Positions 24,396 through 37,689 of a stretch of 64,000 nt of DNA are shown here, piece by piece; the stretch's first letter is position 1, and each line of letters begins with the position of its first letter. This stretch comes from Metallyticus violacea (taxonomy: Eukaryota > Arthropoda > Insecta > Mantodea > Metallyticidae), in NCBI GenBank assembly GCA_030762175.1, contig CM060846.1, positions 185,558,041 through 185,622,040 on the forward strand, written 5' to 3'. A program made the position numbers and the translations under genes. The notes under the pieces are model-generated. The model was not told the origin of the DNA and made no database searches. It saw only the letters and a list, made by a program, of their open reading frames with translations.

Positions 24396-24665
24396 TGGTG
24401 TTTAACGCCCATTTTCACTACTGAGGCACCACAGGCGGTGGACATAGATGATATATGAAATGAAATGATAAATTTGGGAAAGGATTTTTTTTAAGAAGGA
24501 AGCGTTCCAGTCTAAATTTAGGGTACTCTCACGGCATTTTCCATTTATGAAGATTGAGAAAAACCTGGAAAAAACCTCAATAAGGAAGGACGGTTCTGGC
24601 GGGATTCGAACCCCAGACCTCCCGCTTACGAGAACGTGCCTTAACGACCTCGGCGACCCGTGACA
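24395..24665 (-). repeat. tRNA-Ser-like SINE (family A), minus orientation
   Basis: Reverse complement of 46604-46896, nearly full length: 'tggtgtttaacgcccatttt', 'tgaggcaccacaggcggtgg', 'agaaaaacctgg', 'cgggattcgaaccccag' (B box) and 'aacgacctcggcgacccgtg' (A box). Confidence 0.9.
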
Positions 24666-25037
24666 CACAAATGTAATCATGTGTGATATTCGCATAGACA
24701 TGATCTAATTGAATCATCTTGCATAAATAAGCAAATAAGTGAAACAAATCGGAAAATTGTTAACATTTTTAAACAATTTTAAATGTTTATATTGTTAGAT
24801 ATAAGCAAATTAGAAATAAATCTCTCTACTAGACATGGGCTTCATCTGTATGCTGCAGGCAAGGATTACATAAAGAAGAAATAAACACCACTGTCACTGC
24901 AAAGAGATGAAAAAGAGTGAAATCATGCCATTGAACTTTCATTCCATTAAATGAATAGCACAAACCAGGACATCAGATGATCAAAATAGGTTACATGTAC
25001 AAATAACTATACCTTGTATGCAAGTCAAAAATTTTGA

Positions 25038-28000
25038 ACTTATTCATCACAATGTACAATCATTAGCTAATAAAACAGCAAATATATGAGGCCATCCAGA
25101 AAGCAAGTCCCAATCGCGCCTGGAGATGGAACCACTTTTCGGACAGGAACGCGCATGCGCAGGAGTAGAGAGGAAGTATGTGGGAATAGAGTAGTAAAAT
25201 TTCAGCCTTGTGACGGCCGTGGTTACCGCGTTGTGCTAGGAGAAAATGGCTGCTCTGATATTGTCTCCCGCCAACTGCGAGGTTCGTGCAGTCATCCGAG
25301 ATTTGCTCGCTCAAAAGCAAAGTCCAGCAGAGATCCATAGCCAATTGCGTCGAGTGTATGGACATGACATTATGGTAAGACGATAGTGCAGGCAGTTCAC
25401 TGAAGGACGAACCAATATTCATGACGACGACCGTAGTGGCCGACCATCCCTGGTGACGGCAGAAGTGTTGGAAAGTGTGCGGCAAGCAATTGAGCAGAAC
25501 CTGCGCTTCACAATTTCAGAACTCTCTTGTCAATTCCCCAGATGTCTCGCTCCCTTGTGCACGAAATTGTCTCGCGGAAGCTTGACACAATTGGCGATGG
25601 ATCTCTGCTGGACTTTGCTTTTGAGCGTGCAAACCTCGGATGACTGCACGAACTTCGCAGTTGGCGGGAGACAATATCAGAGCACCCATTTTCTCCTAGC
25701 ACAGCGCGATAACCACGACCGTCACAAGGCTGAAATTTTACTGCATTATTACCACATACTTCCTCTCTATTCCTGCGCATGCGCATTCCTATCCGACTAG
25801 CGGTGCCATCTCTAGGCGCGATTGGGACCTACTTTCTGGATGCCGTAATAGAAGTCTTATTATCTGATGAGTTAATACATTTATCTATTTATTCTTAACA
25901 GAGTATTAGTTAAAATTTTTTCTAATCAACACTCTAATTGCAAACTATAACCTTACTGGGCATTTCTGTAGATCTAAATTAAACATAAAGGTAGCTGTAT
26001 ATGCATATGTAAGCAATGATAATAGTTATACACCTTTAATGAAATTAGAAAAGGTTTCAAAGGAAAAACATATAGAGATAACTGCAATTGAGCTAATGGA
26101 ATATTATACAATAAAAATGTGTTTATACAGAGATCCTGAAGGAGATTTCAACTTTCTTGTAAGTGGGTTAGAGTATGCTCTTAACAAACTAAAAATATCA
26201 AATAAAAACTTAATGATATGTGGTGACATTAATGTTGCTTTTTCAAAAGACTGTAAATAAAAATAACACCTAATTAATCTTTATTCTATCCTTGGGTTAA
26301 CACACATAGTTCACTTTCCAACTGAATAACTAAAGGCAGCTGCAAAACAACTGACCAAATTTGAACTGAATTAAAGTTCAACTACAAGTTTGAGCAATTT
26401 AATATGGATTTCAGTGAACATAGTAATCAAATTTTATCCTTACCCCTGGTTAAGTAAACATTTATCTGTTTTAATATTAGGAAGATCACAAGAATATATA
26501 ACAAAAATAATTTGCAATTGTTCCTACACTTAATAAAAACTTAATCCTGGCTAGAAGTCCACAAGTGTAAATATCCTCATATATAATTTGACAGTTTTTT
26601 TTAAATATATTTAAGTAGTATTTTGAAATATCTTTCCCAATTAAATCCATGAAAAATAAAAATCACTGGAATAACAAAAGGAATACAAGTATTCTGTGCC
26701 GAGAAAGGAAAGTTAAATTGTATTTTAAAATCTTAGGTAAACTTACCAGAGTTTATTAAATATTTCAAGGAGTATAATACTGTTCTGAATAAAGTCACTA
26801 GAGAAGTGAAGAAACTCTCAAGTAACATATATGTTAGGTCAGCTTCTAACAAAATATAAACCGCATGAAATGTAATTGAAATCCTTCCACCAGACAAACT
26901 ATGTTTGAAAATATAAAACTGAAAAAATTAATTAACCATAACCCATTCAATCTCAGTTGCAGAAACATTCAATAACTATTTTTCTAGAATTGCTAATAAT
27001 ATGTATCACACAAAAACAAATCTGGAAAAGAAGGTAAGATAGATAGAGTGCAATCATCCATGTACCTACAGCCCACAGATCAAAATCAGATATTAATAAT
27101 TCTGAACAAGCTAAAGTCAAAATTCTCTTTAGATATAAATGGCATTCCAGATTTTGGACTAAACAAAAGTGCTTATTTTATAGCCAAATCTATCTCTTAT
27201 CTATGTAATAGCTCCTTTGAGAATTTAATTTTTTAAAAAAAATAAACTAAAACTATTGTATAAGAATGTTAAAAGAGCACAGGCCTCCAACTGTAGACCA
27301 ATTTCACTGCTATTAGGTTTTTCAAAAATAATTGAACAACATTTTTACAAAAGACTTTTATTATTCATTAAAAAAATATTATCAGGCTCAAAACACGTTT
27401 CAGAAAAAATAAATCTTCTGAAATTGCATTACTTCATTTGTTAGACAATGTTTAAAAAGTGTTAGATAGAAAAAGAAACATCACAGAGATATTTTTTGGT
27501 CTCCACAAAGCTTCCAACATTTGAAACCATGAAATTTTTTATGCTAAACTGGAAAAAACTGGCATAAGGAGAGGTCACATATATGGATAAAGGAAAAATT
27601 AATTACCATTAATCAAATAAACAAGATGTCATACTTGAAGTACCACATGGCAAAATACTAGGTCAAGTGCTGTTTTTACTTTTTATGAATGATTTGAAAA
27701 GAAACCTTTCTATCCAAACTATCATTCAATTGCTGATGATATAAGCATTATTGTGGAATGTATGGGATGTGAGAACCTTCATCCCCATGTAGACAAGATT
27801 TTATCAGAAACAGGTGATTGGTTAGCATGTAACCAACTGAAAGTTAACACAGAAAGGACACTAGCAGTGGATTTTCACCTTAAAGCAAAACAAGGAGATA
27901 TCAAACTTGGAAGTGATTTTTAATAATAACTTCATTGAAACTGCATGTTTCAATGTTATTAAATTCTTTGGAACTATAATGGAAAATTATCTAAGATGGG

Positions 28001-28500
28001 ATAAGCACACTGAAAATTTAATGAAAAATGTAACTGGGTATGTGTTCAAGAACTAAGTAAACAGTGCACATCTTGATGCACTTAGAAGTGATTATTTTGC
28101 ATTTATTTAACTAAAGTATGGCATCTAGTATTCGGGTAATTCTCTCCCATCCAAGAAAACATTTATAACGCAGAAAAAATAATCAGAAGCTGGTGCAAAT
28201 CTGAAATGTTCCTGCAAACCAAATTTGTTTTAAAAACTGAGATTCTTTCCACTCACCTGCATGTACACCTATGAGGCAACATTATTTATAAGAAACAAAC
28301 TTGTAGAAAAAGAATTACATATAACAAGTGAAGTAATACATCAATGCAATACAAGAAGAAAAGCAGATCTTCACATAATGTTCTGACCAAAATATATCAA
28401 AATGGTGCAACACAATTTCCTTCAAATTATACAACAACTTACTACTCCAAAATAAAGCAATTAAAATGTTAAATTTATTTAAAAGCGCCATAATGGCATG
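25038..28500 (+). pseudogene. LINE ORF2 (endonuclease and reverse transcriptase), broken
   Basis: Endonuclease: 'HHNVQSLANK' at about 25047-25076 (N-terminal AP-endonuclease motif), resuming with 'EVLLSDE' at 25853, then 'AIELMEYY' and 'MICGDINVAF' (about 26216-26245, catalytic GD.N). Reverse transcriptase: 'DINGIPDFGL' (about 27140), 'NCRPISLLLGFSKIIEQ' (about 27290-27340) and 'HSIADDISIIVE' (about 27725-27760), where the usual Y/FADD box reads IADD. Many stops and frameshifts; inactive. Confidence 0.7.
25087..25848. mobile_element. Foldback mariner: inverted arms of about 265 bp
   Basis: The left arm begins TGAGGCCATCCAGAAAG and the right arm ends CTTTCTGGATGCCGTAA, flanked by TA on each side (25085-25086 and 25849-25850). 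About 265 bp of each arm, including the N-terminal transposase code ('MAALILSPANCEVRAVIRD' in the left arm near 25245), is repeated in reverse at the right. The central spacer (about 25345-25560) holds more helix-turn-helix code ('RTNIHDDDRSGRPSLVTAE'). No catalytic region remains. This is a deletion derivative in which the N-terminal gene segment became part of the inverted repeat. Confidence 0.9.
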
Positions 28501-28570
28501 TTTATTTCATCACTATATCTCTGTGTTAAATGAGTTTTTAAATATTAATGATAGTATTTTTACTGTATAA

Positions 28571-30769
28571 ATTAAAATTTATTTGTTATAACAGTTCACT
28601 ACATTTGTAAAGCTGTTGAAGTTAATGTATTTATTTTTCTTTTGATAAATCATTTCATTCTGGAGTGTTTAAACATGTTTTAAAGATTTATTTTACACTA
28701 TGGTGTAGCATACAATAACCTTGTATATTATTACTAGACTTATATAATTGAGGAGCCTTTTTTCAAAACTTTATGAATGCAAAAATTTCCAAAATTGAGT
28801 TATACATTACGACATATTTTTGACCTTGTACGTCATCATGTGAATCAAATTTTAGCAAAGGTTGACAAATATCGTGTATATAAACAGGCCAATTAATGGA
28901 GTTTAAGCAAAAACCGATATATATGGAATCTGAGAGTTAAAGCAAAAGTCGACAAATGCAATGAATTCTTATATACCTTCATTTCATACCGATCAGTTGG
29001 CAATAAAAGTGCGTATAGTTTATGCTGTTACTCATTAGTGTAACAATGCTTCTTCTTTGATTGGACACTTATAATCCCATAACCAGAGTTCATTGTCGTC
29101 TGGGTTACTTTTAGATAATTAATGTTTCATTTTATCCCTGCTTCTGAACATAATGAAAATACTGATGAAGTGGAAATATAGAAACAATATCAGTCTTATG
29201 CAAAAAGGAAAGTTTTACATGGATGCTAAAGTAAGTAAATAATGACAGTGAAGTTTATATATATCAAACTACTGATTCCACAGCAGACTGTACATAATTG
29301 TCAAGCAGGAAACCAAAAATGATGCTAATGACAACATTAGTGAAATTGAAGAGGAGGAAGAAACAGAGGATGCCCCTAAAAGTTTCTCTTTCTCAGAAGA
29401 ATAGAAGGAACCTATTGCTGCAAATAAAAATCAGAATATATGATAAACTAATATATACAAAATATGGTGCAGTTAGAAAACAGTTGTGTTTAATACTTAG
29501 TGTGTTATGAAAACAATTAGTGCAAGATAGTATGATTTTATCAAAAAGATTCATAACAGGAAGCCCATTTAATAAGTGTATTGGCAAACATTATACCTAT
29601 TTATTCTTCTGAATGTTTGCAGCATACCTCTTTGTATTTTAAGGTAATGTAGATGATAAGCTGGTTTATTTTTTATTTTATGACTGAATAAAATGGAAAC
29701 ATATCCAGAGTGGGAAATAGAAAAATAGACCTGCCACTTCCGTCTTGAACAGGTTTCACTATATTGCACTGTCACATAAATCAGTTATATTAAAGTTCTA
29801 ATAATTACAGTACTTACAACTAAATATAATGGTGATGGAAAATCCTTATGGTGCCATGAAATTGTTCTAAGTTTAGGCCTGTCTGCTAGAGCTTCTTTTG
29901 TCCTTTTGCACCACCAGTGTATTGCAATGTGTAAAGAGATGCGATCTTTCTTTGCTGCAAGTATTTGTTTGCTGAAAAACCGGATTATAGCTTATATCTG
30001 AAATGAAATAAGTACAAAACAGTAAAATAACATACTTTTCTTTCTTAGCTCTCCTAACATGTAAATGCAAAAAATTTAATAAAACTTTTTGAAATTTATA
30101 TTCTAAATCCAATGAATTTACAACAATATATTTCTGTTGAATAATTAATTATTTTGAAAATTCTTGTTATTCATTTAACGCATTTTTGTACGCAATGACA
30201 CATAAAATATGCAAAGGTCATTTAAACATAATTTAAATATACGTTATGGATACAGTTTTTTCAATGCAGTTCATGTAAAGTGCATTTCTATTTTCAAAAG
30301 CAAGTACAAATAGCCATAAATAAACATGTTGAAATCTTACTTACCACTCAGGAGTTTTTGGGAAACGAAAAATTGTATTTCCTTTTGATGTCACAGCCCA
30401 CACCGGGCACGTATAATATAATAAATAATTATGCATAGCGAATTTTAACCGTAGTCCGTTACACTCATAATATTGCGTCTGTTCCACTTGACCATACACA
30501 GCGAGGAAACATCCCTCAAGCTCACTTCCGAGCGGTCCCGAGCGACAGCAGAAAGAGCCGAACTCCTCAGTCAATCCCGAACGGCAGCAGCAAAAGCAGA
30601 ATCACTTGCCCATAAAGAACATTTCGTCCTGGGGGAAAGCCACGCCTGCTTTTCACGATTGGCAGCTGAAAGCCTCGGAAAAAAACGAGTGCAATTCCAA
30701 GTATTGACTGCAACAAGGAGCGAATGTAATCCAAAATCCTAAACCTGCAATGAAATTGTAGCGCATAAT

Positions 30770-30807
<38 letters not shown>

Positions 30808-31250
30808 CCTGCCAACCTTGCTACATACGCACCGTCTTTGTATACATGTTCACATGCCATCATAATGAATTTGTAGCACAGGAATATAGCATGAACTGTG
30901 CAATAGGCACTCAACCAACGGATGTCAACAGCCTCAGGTACTTTTAAAACAGATTGTTCTAAAGCATACTGAATTTCATACTATATATTTTCTTGTTTAG
31001 GAGAAGCATGAATAAATTTTATAAATGTCCCTAACAATATGTAATGTGCGTGTTATTAGAGGGTACTTATTCCTACAGTTGGTGACAGCAATCGACAAAA
31101 ATGTGTTCTGCAGTGGATATATGATAACTTACGTCCCTTTATTCTGATAATCGAGAGCGAATCCTAGTGACAGATCCATTAAGTGCATCATCATTGTGGT
31201 CGTCGTCATCATCATCATCGAAAGAGCCTGTTTCTAATTTGTCGTGAGGA

Positions 31251-31285
<35 letters not shown>

Positions 31286-34200
31286 CTTAAACTCATTATC
31301 AATTTCTGTGAAAAAGTTCAGCGTAGTACTCTTCAGTTCAACCAGACATAAAAACATTTATTTCACTTCAAATATTGGAGATAGCTAGCCATAACGAACT
31401 AGCATAGACTCACTTTTGTTATAAACATTTATAAGATTCGTGTCATTAAGGAAAACTATTTATCATGGAGCATTGTTTCATCTTCATTGTCTAAAACCTT
31501 ACCATTACAATTTAATAAGCCTGAAGCAGTAGTTATATTTGCTAAAATATGTGAACCTTTCACTCTGAAATTTAATCCACTTTTCAACATTAATGTCGCC
31601 CTTTAGTACTATCTTACGAATTAGAGGTTCATGTTTCGTTGTGTGAGGTATCTGTTCCTTACTAAGAAAATACATACTTAAAATTAAAGAAGACACACCT
31701 TGCCGATTCAATGCTTTTCAGATTTATTTTTTTGAATTTTCTGCGCATGAACCGAAGTGTTTAATCCCTCTAAAACACAAGTTTCAAGTGTTGCGGCTTT
31801 TGTGTGTTTTACTGACTTGGCGCGCTTTTCTAGTTTTCCCGTGCTTTCGGCATATTTTATAAATTTAGCGAAAGATGCAGACACTAACACTCCGTCTTTT
31901 TATTTCAATGCATTTCACATAATTTGCTAAAAGCCCCATCCCGATTAAAGTACGACCAATTGCACTTACACTCCCATTTTGCTGGCACTTTATCACACGT
32001 CCAATCATTTTTGCACTTGATCAGAATGACGAGTTAAGTATGGGTCAGAAATAGTACACTTTTCGTTCAGAGACTGAGAAAGGGTAAGCACAAAATCTCT
32101 AAGCATTTCATTATCACTAGCATTTCTTTCAATAGACGAGTCTTCTGCAATATGCGGTCTTTTATTAGAAAAGAAAGAAAGAAAGAAAGAAAGAAAATTA
32201 ATGTTTTTTAAAATTTGTATTTCGGTAAGCTTCTTTTGATAAAACCACACAAACACATCACCATTCCAAGGTAAACTGTTGACTGACTAACCGTTAAAAA
32301 GCTGCAATTGCAAGAATTTGAAATTCATGAAAACAATGGAAGCTTATTAAATTACACTAATCCTGCCGCTCTACACATACCCATTGTTGAGTTTCAAATG
32401 AAACTTTATTACGCATTATAAGTTAGTAGTTAACGAACGATAATTTGAATTTTATTCATTATTTTGACTTTTAATTATATGTATATATAAATACATACAA
32501 ATAATTTTTAAAATTTCGGGAGAGACTTTTAATTTACGGGGGTTACCCCCGGGCTACCCACTAAATACATCACATGTAGAGATGAACATCACCACGATCC
32601 GCAGTCGAACTGTCATACCGTCTTCCCATAACCTCCATGCTAAAGACAGCCGCGCAATACCCTCCTTTGCTCCTCGTAGTGCCAGACACATCTCGACCAT
32701 TTGTATATAACTGTAATTATTTTGCAGGGTTTGTATATAACTAAGTATTAATAGCAACTTTATAAATATTCTAATTGCGACAATTCATTTTTTCTACAAA
32801 GAAATGTAATTGTCCGCGCAATCGACATATCACGTGGTTTTAATGCCGCCACGTGATACCAGCCTTAGAAATTTAAAGTTGGCATTGGCCTTGCCAACAT
32901 AAAATATCAATAGAGTACTAAAATCAAATGCGGCCATATATACGAGTAATACAGACATCTATGTGAGATTTCGCTGGACAGCGTGGCGAGCACCATTTAT
33001 CACCAGAACCTAGTGTATCTATGGTTCGCTATGATCCGTCGCTTAGACTTACTAAATATGTTAAGCAATTTGTGCATTTTAAAATTAAAATGTACTGTGC
33101 AATGAGTGAAAGCACTTATTGACTAAAGGTATCTGTAAATATGTCAAGAATATATGTGCAACTATTACTCCTAGTATTATAAAACCTAACAGATTTTTCT
33201 GTTTCTTTTCCAGAAGACTCGCGTGTACACTAAAGTAAGAGGTTAGAATACTGGAAATATTAAACAGAAAAGGCAGAAATAGTCAATTGCAGCAGCTGGA
33301 AGACAATTTATTCAATTCCTCATTATACAACATATTGTTAAAGAGAACCAAAGAACTTGTTATATACATATATATTCAAGTTTAATCTCAGTTTATAATA
33401 TTCCATTATAGCTACCGTCAGACCTGAAAGAATTACGCATGTTTCTTAACGCTATTAAATATGAGTATAGCCTTGAGCAGGCTACAGCGTATTTTGTACA
33501 CAAAAATTGCTTTTAATTACTTAATAATTTGCACATTTTTCTTCAAATCCGTTCTCTTTGACAGACGTCAGTCATGAAGGAAACGTACATTTTACTTTTT
33601 AAAATTGTTTATTTGTTGTAGAAACCACTTCATTCATTAAGAGCATTACAAATGTTATGTATTTTAATTATAGTGTATGTTTAATTAGCAGTGTACAAAA
33701 TTGCACATAAGGAAGTATTAATTTGGTGTTACATACAAGTTCGTTGATAGAATGAAAGGACTGTATTTTGCAATGACACTGAAAAGAACTCACGGCGAAG
33801 CATTAGAAGATGCATGAGGCCACATTGTAAGAATAAATACAACAATATGTGGTAATAGTTATATTCTAATTAATTATCTCATGACACACATTTAAAGTAA
33901 TATACTTTATAAGGATAAATACAATAAAATATTGCATAAAGCTTTAAAAGCTATTAAAGCTACTCATTATGATAAAACTTTACTTGATACTAATTAATGT
34001 CACTTAAGTTACAAATAGAAATTAAATTCTTCTCTTTTTGTTTTGTATTCTAAACTTAAAACTGTTGAAATATGTTTGTCTGATAGAAGGTGGAAGAACA
34101 TTCAAGTATTTCAGAGAAACACAATAAAACATATTCTTTGGTCTACTATAACATCTAAACACTTAAATCATTCTTATATCTAGTGCCGTAGGTGTAGGGC

Positions 34201-34709
34201 ACACTGTTTTTCATAAATATAATACTTTTTCTTCACATATTAAAACACTGCAAAACAAAAAAGCACGCAAAGCTACGTATTCTCAGAATCTTGATGTTCC
34301 CAAAGTAAAGTTCCATAACAACTGGCTGTGAATCTGTGCAAAGACACAACTTTTAAAACTAATAAACGTACTCATTACTTTAATTTTCTCACAAGATAAA
34401 TGCCTTTACGTACAAGTGATATGTCGTAAACACACAACTGCTTACACAGGGTTGTAAATCCTTCACAGGACGGATCTCCCAGGTTATCCATGGCGTTTAG
34501 CAGCCTTCGAAGTAGTCTCCAAGTACATAGACTGTTCGCTGGCAGCGATGGGGAAGGCGTTGAATACTATCTGCTGCAAGTGAGTTAGTAACGTCAGCCA
34601 CCTCGCTTCGAAATGCTGTCAAAAATATCCGCTTTGTTAGCAAAACGTTTCCCAAGAAATAGTTGCTTCACTTTGTGGATGAGATCATAATCATATAATT
34701 CAAGGAAAA
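28571..34709. other. About 6 kb AT-rich sequence without recognisable gene
   Basis: Only short frames. Low-complexity tracts: A-run 30774-30802, T-run 31253-31283 and (GAAA)n 32168-32196. A GC-richer patch at 30470-30740 contains no known domain. I could not find ends of a mobile element. Confidence 0.5.
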
Positions 34710-34898
34710 TGGAATTTTATTCTATACTTTTACCTTGAAGAAACCGAACGTTGCCCGGCGGGTAATCAGGGGGCTAGACTCTGAAACTAGCCTGGAAGAA
34801 ATGGGGGAGGCTCTCAGGGCCGAGCACGGAATCAGGGTGCTCGCCGTTTCCCAGCTGAGGAAAACAGTCCTGAGGCCGGCGAGCCAACCAGAGTCCCC

Positions 34899-35735
34899 AT
34901 GCCACTATTTTTGATAATAGTAGAGAGGGAACCCGGCCGGGTACCGGCGCTGGATTTAATCACCCAGCTGTTTTATACCAAGGTGAAATTTGAGCCTCAC
35001 TTGGGCAAAGAGGGACCTGCCCAGTGTTTTAAGTTCCTGGGCTTTAATCACTCAAGTCTCGCATGCAAGCGGAGAATTTCATGCCTCCGTTGTGCAGGTC
35101 CCCACGAGGTTCAAGAATGCACTGTCTCGAGGGACAACCCAAAGTACGCCAACTGTGGCGACACTCATATTGCTATTTACATTAGTTGTCTCACCCATAT
35201 TCGACTTATTGCAAACACAAGAGGGAAAAATCAGGAACCAGAACCGAAAACCAAACCTCCAGCGCCTGTCCGACCAGGGGCATCCTTCACGGCAGCTTTA
35301 AGCCGCCAGAAACTGTTGCTGGAACAGGCCACGGCTACAAATAGCCAGGAACAATCTACCAGCTCCCCAGTGGTAGAGCAGACAGGTCAAGCGCCACTCC
35401 AGCACTACTACTGTTTCAGCGAATCAGATTGCCCCCAAGGGGAAAAAACCAAAGATGCAACAGAAGCAACACAAGGCTCCACAGACCGCGGCAAATCCAA
35501 AGCCTGTGAAATTAATACCAGCAAAGCAGAACCAAGAGACAAGTTCTGCCTCAATAACAACTACGGTCAGCTTAACAGCGACCTCTGCCACGGCCAACTC
35601 AACAGATGCACCTGCCACGGCTGGCTTAACTACAGCTTCTGCCACGGCCGGTTTAAATGCTGCCCCTGCTCTGACCAACCAAACCACTGCCACTCCTGCA
35701 CCAGTTACGCCCGCGGCAACAGCTGGCCGCGATGA
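34899..35735 (+). CDS. LINE ORF1 (gag) with three zinc knuckles, probably partial
   Basis: Open for 278 codons from an ATG; related sequence continues upstream to about 34740 in another frame, so the true start is uncertain. Residues about 43-100 hold three successive knuckle-type motifs. The first reads 'CFKFLGFNHSSLAC', in which the second Cys is Phe. The second, 'CLRCAGPHEVQEC', is a good CCHC. The third, 'YANCGDTHIAIYISC', is degenerate. The tail is rich in Ala, Thr, Gln and Pro. This is the standard nucleic-acid-binding gag of Jockey/I LINEs. The near copy at 36433-36600 retains the first Cys pair, so the change here looks like decay. Confidence 0.65.
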   Translation: MPLFLIIVEREPGRVPALDLITQLFYTKVKFEPHLGKEGPAQCFKFLGFNHSSLACKRRISCLRCAGPHEVQECTVSRDNPKYANCGDTHIAIYISCLTHIRLIANTRGKNQEPEPKTKPPAPVRPGASFTAALSRQKLLLEQATATNSQEQSTSSPVVEQTGQAPLQHYYCFSESDCPQGEKTKDATEATQGSTDRGKSKACEINTSKAEPRDKFCLNNNYGQLNSDLCHGQLNRCTCHGWLNYSFCHGRFKCCPCSDQPNHCHSCTSYARGNSWPR

Positions 35736-36149
35736 AGACAGGATCATAACCATATACAAATCGGAAGCGGATGAATACCGGGTCCTTGGTTCCTGGTTTG
35801 TTCAACTGATCGATAACTCCCTACCCCTACTGCGGCGCTGGAAGTAGATAGTCCAAGATCCAACTGCTTCGCACTCAGAGAAGATCTTGGTCATGTTCGA
35901 GACCTATGACCAGCTTTTCCCCGACTCCCTTAGCTCGTAATGGCCTCACGACTGGTTCGAAGACCATTGCTAGCTGCATTATGGAATGCGAATGGGGTCA
36001 CGGAACAGCGGCCCGGCCTCTTGGAGTTTATAGAGAGCCAGGGGATTGACATCCTAATGGTCTGCCGGACCCACCTGCATTCTCAATACCAGCATCCCTG
36101 AAGACTATGAGACTGCGAAGTCGATACTCGGGGAGAACGGAATAACTTT

Positions 36150-36640
36150 TTATTCCTTCTCTCTGAAGAAGCCGAGCGTGGCCCCGCGCGTCACTAGGAG
36201 CCTGAACTCTGAGACAAACCGGGAAGACGAGCGGGAGGCGCTAAGAGCCGAGCATGGTATCGCGGCACTCTCCGAGTCGCAACCGAGGGAGATAGTCCTC
36301 AGTGAGTCTGGCGAGACCTCAAAAACTTCCATGCCAATATTTTTAGTAATAGTAAACAAGGAACCTAGACGAGTTCCAGCAATAGACTTGATTAAAAGCC
36401 TATTTTACAGCAAAGTTAAGATATAGCCTTATATGGGCAAGGAGGGACCTGCCCATTGCTTCAAGTGCCGGGGCTTTCATCACTCTAGTTTCGCATGTGA
36501 ACGGAAGCTTGCATGCCTCCGCTGTGCAGGTCCCCACCTTGTTAAGGAATGTACGGTCTCGAGGGACGACCGTAAGTGTGCCAGTTGCGAGGAAACCCAA
36601 ATTGGCACCTACAGCGGCTGCCCGATAAGGTTTCCAATCA
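36150..36640 (+). pseudogene. Second copy of LINE gag N-terminal region
   Basis: Repeats the layout of 34712-35200: 'tttttattccttctctctga' before it, the 'ESQPREIVLSESGE' region, 'PRRVPAIDLIKSLFYSKVK', a stop at about 36424, then zinc knuckles 'CFKCRGFHHSSFAC' and 'CLRCAGPHLVKEC'. It breaks off after a third knuckle and jumps straight into reverse-transcriptase code at about 36645. Confidence 0.75.
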
Positions 36641-36644
36641 AAAA

Positions 36645-37492
36645 CCAACGGTAGCGGTATTGCTGGACATGGAAAAGGCCTTCTCGACCACATGGCACGA
36701 TGCCCTTACCTACAAGCTCCTAAAGCACTACTTTGTGGCTCCCTACATTTACCTGGTAGCCAGCTTTCTCAGCGAACGCAGCTTCCAGATAAAAGTAGAC
36801 GGAAAGCTATCTGCAGTCCGGCCTATTGGCGCGGGAGTTCCGGAAGGCAGCGTGCTGTTTCTGACGCTCTTTACCGCTTACATGCCGACTTCCCAACAAA
36901 TAGTAGAATCACCACCGGCCAATATGCAGACGACCTGCTCATTCTGGCACAAAATAATAATCAAAATTATGCACTATGCCCAAATCAGAACCAATTCCGA
37001 CAGGTGGAGACCTGGAGCGAAAAAATGGCGTATCGTCATTAGTCCGGAGAAGAGCTGTGCGATTCCCCTGACTAAGAGTAGACGTCCGAGGCGCTGTGGA
37101 ACCTCATGATGCAACGCCGATGGATCCCCTGGGTCGTAACGCGAGGTACCTAGGGGTAACGCTGAACCACTGATCTTATGGAGCATATCCTCACTAAGCT
37201 TCAGCTAGGCCATGCTGCCATCCGGAAGTTGTACCCAATCCTGAACTATCATTCCATGAACCTGAACCAAAAGCTGCGCGTGTACCGTGCCATAATAACG
37301 GCGATGGTTCTGGACGGTTGCGAAATTTGGGGAGCCGCGGTCTCGACGACGATCTGCAAAATTCAGCTCCTGCAGAACCATGCACTAAGGATTGTGTACG
37401 GCACGAATGGCCGCTTCCCAGCCCACATCCTGCACGACCATTCCCATGTACCATATATCATTGACGTCATACGGGAAAGCTCGGCTACATGA
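36645..37492 (+). pseudogene. LINE reverse transcriptase, broken
   Basis: Palm motif A: 'VAVLLDMEKAFSTTWHDAL'. Motif B: 'GAGVPEGSVLFLTLF' (canonical G.PQGS has Q to E). Motif C: 'GQYADDLLILAQ' in a different frame (about 36918-36955), so a frameshift lies between. Thumb region: 'LNQKLRVYRAIITAMVLDG' then 'EIWGAAV' (about 37265-37345). The N-terminal fingers and the endonuclease are missing. Confidence 0.8.
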
Positions 37493-37689
37493 TATAATCT
37501 CGAACCACCCAAATGAACTGGTCAGAGCACTACGATCTCGAGGCCCCTTGTTGATGTAAATCTTACTGGCTTCCCAAGGACGTCATGGGACCCCTTGGAT
37601 ACATCACACTGGCCCATACACAAAGCTAGCTCCTGAACCCTGGGTTAATCAACTTTTTTTCAATTTCTATCCTGTTAACCAGTCAACGG

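Larger units (their letters stand above)
24120..28570 (+). mobile_element. Non-LTR retrotransposon (LINE) with esterase-like ORF1, split by two insertions
   Basis: Pieces are colinear. ORF1 end at about 24140-24395; SINE (minus) 24395-24665; endonuclease start at about 25038-25080; foldback mariner 25087-25848; endonuclease continuation 25853-26260; reverse transcriptase 27050-27920; C-terminal part to about 28500. The coding phase and sense resume exactly across the mariner once one TA is removed, which confirms both the element and the insertion. An SGNH-esterase ORF1 and this 3' region are typical of CR1/Jockey-group LINEs; the clade is inferred. Confidence 0.7.

Noticed and set aside
30473..30742. 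Ala/Glu/Ser-rich frame in a GC-richer patch
   Set aside because: Overlapping open frame on the other strand, no domain; likely composition effect.
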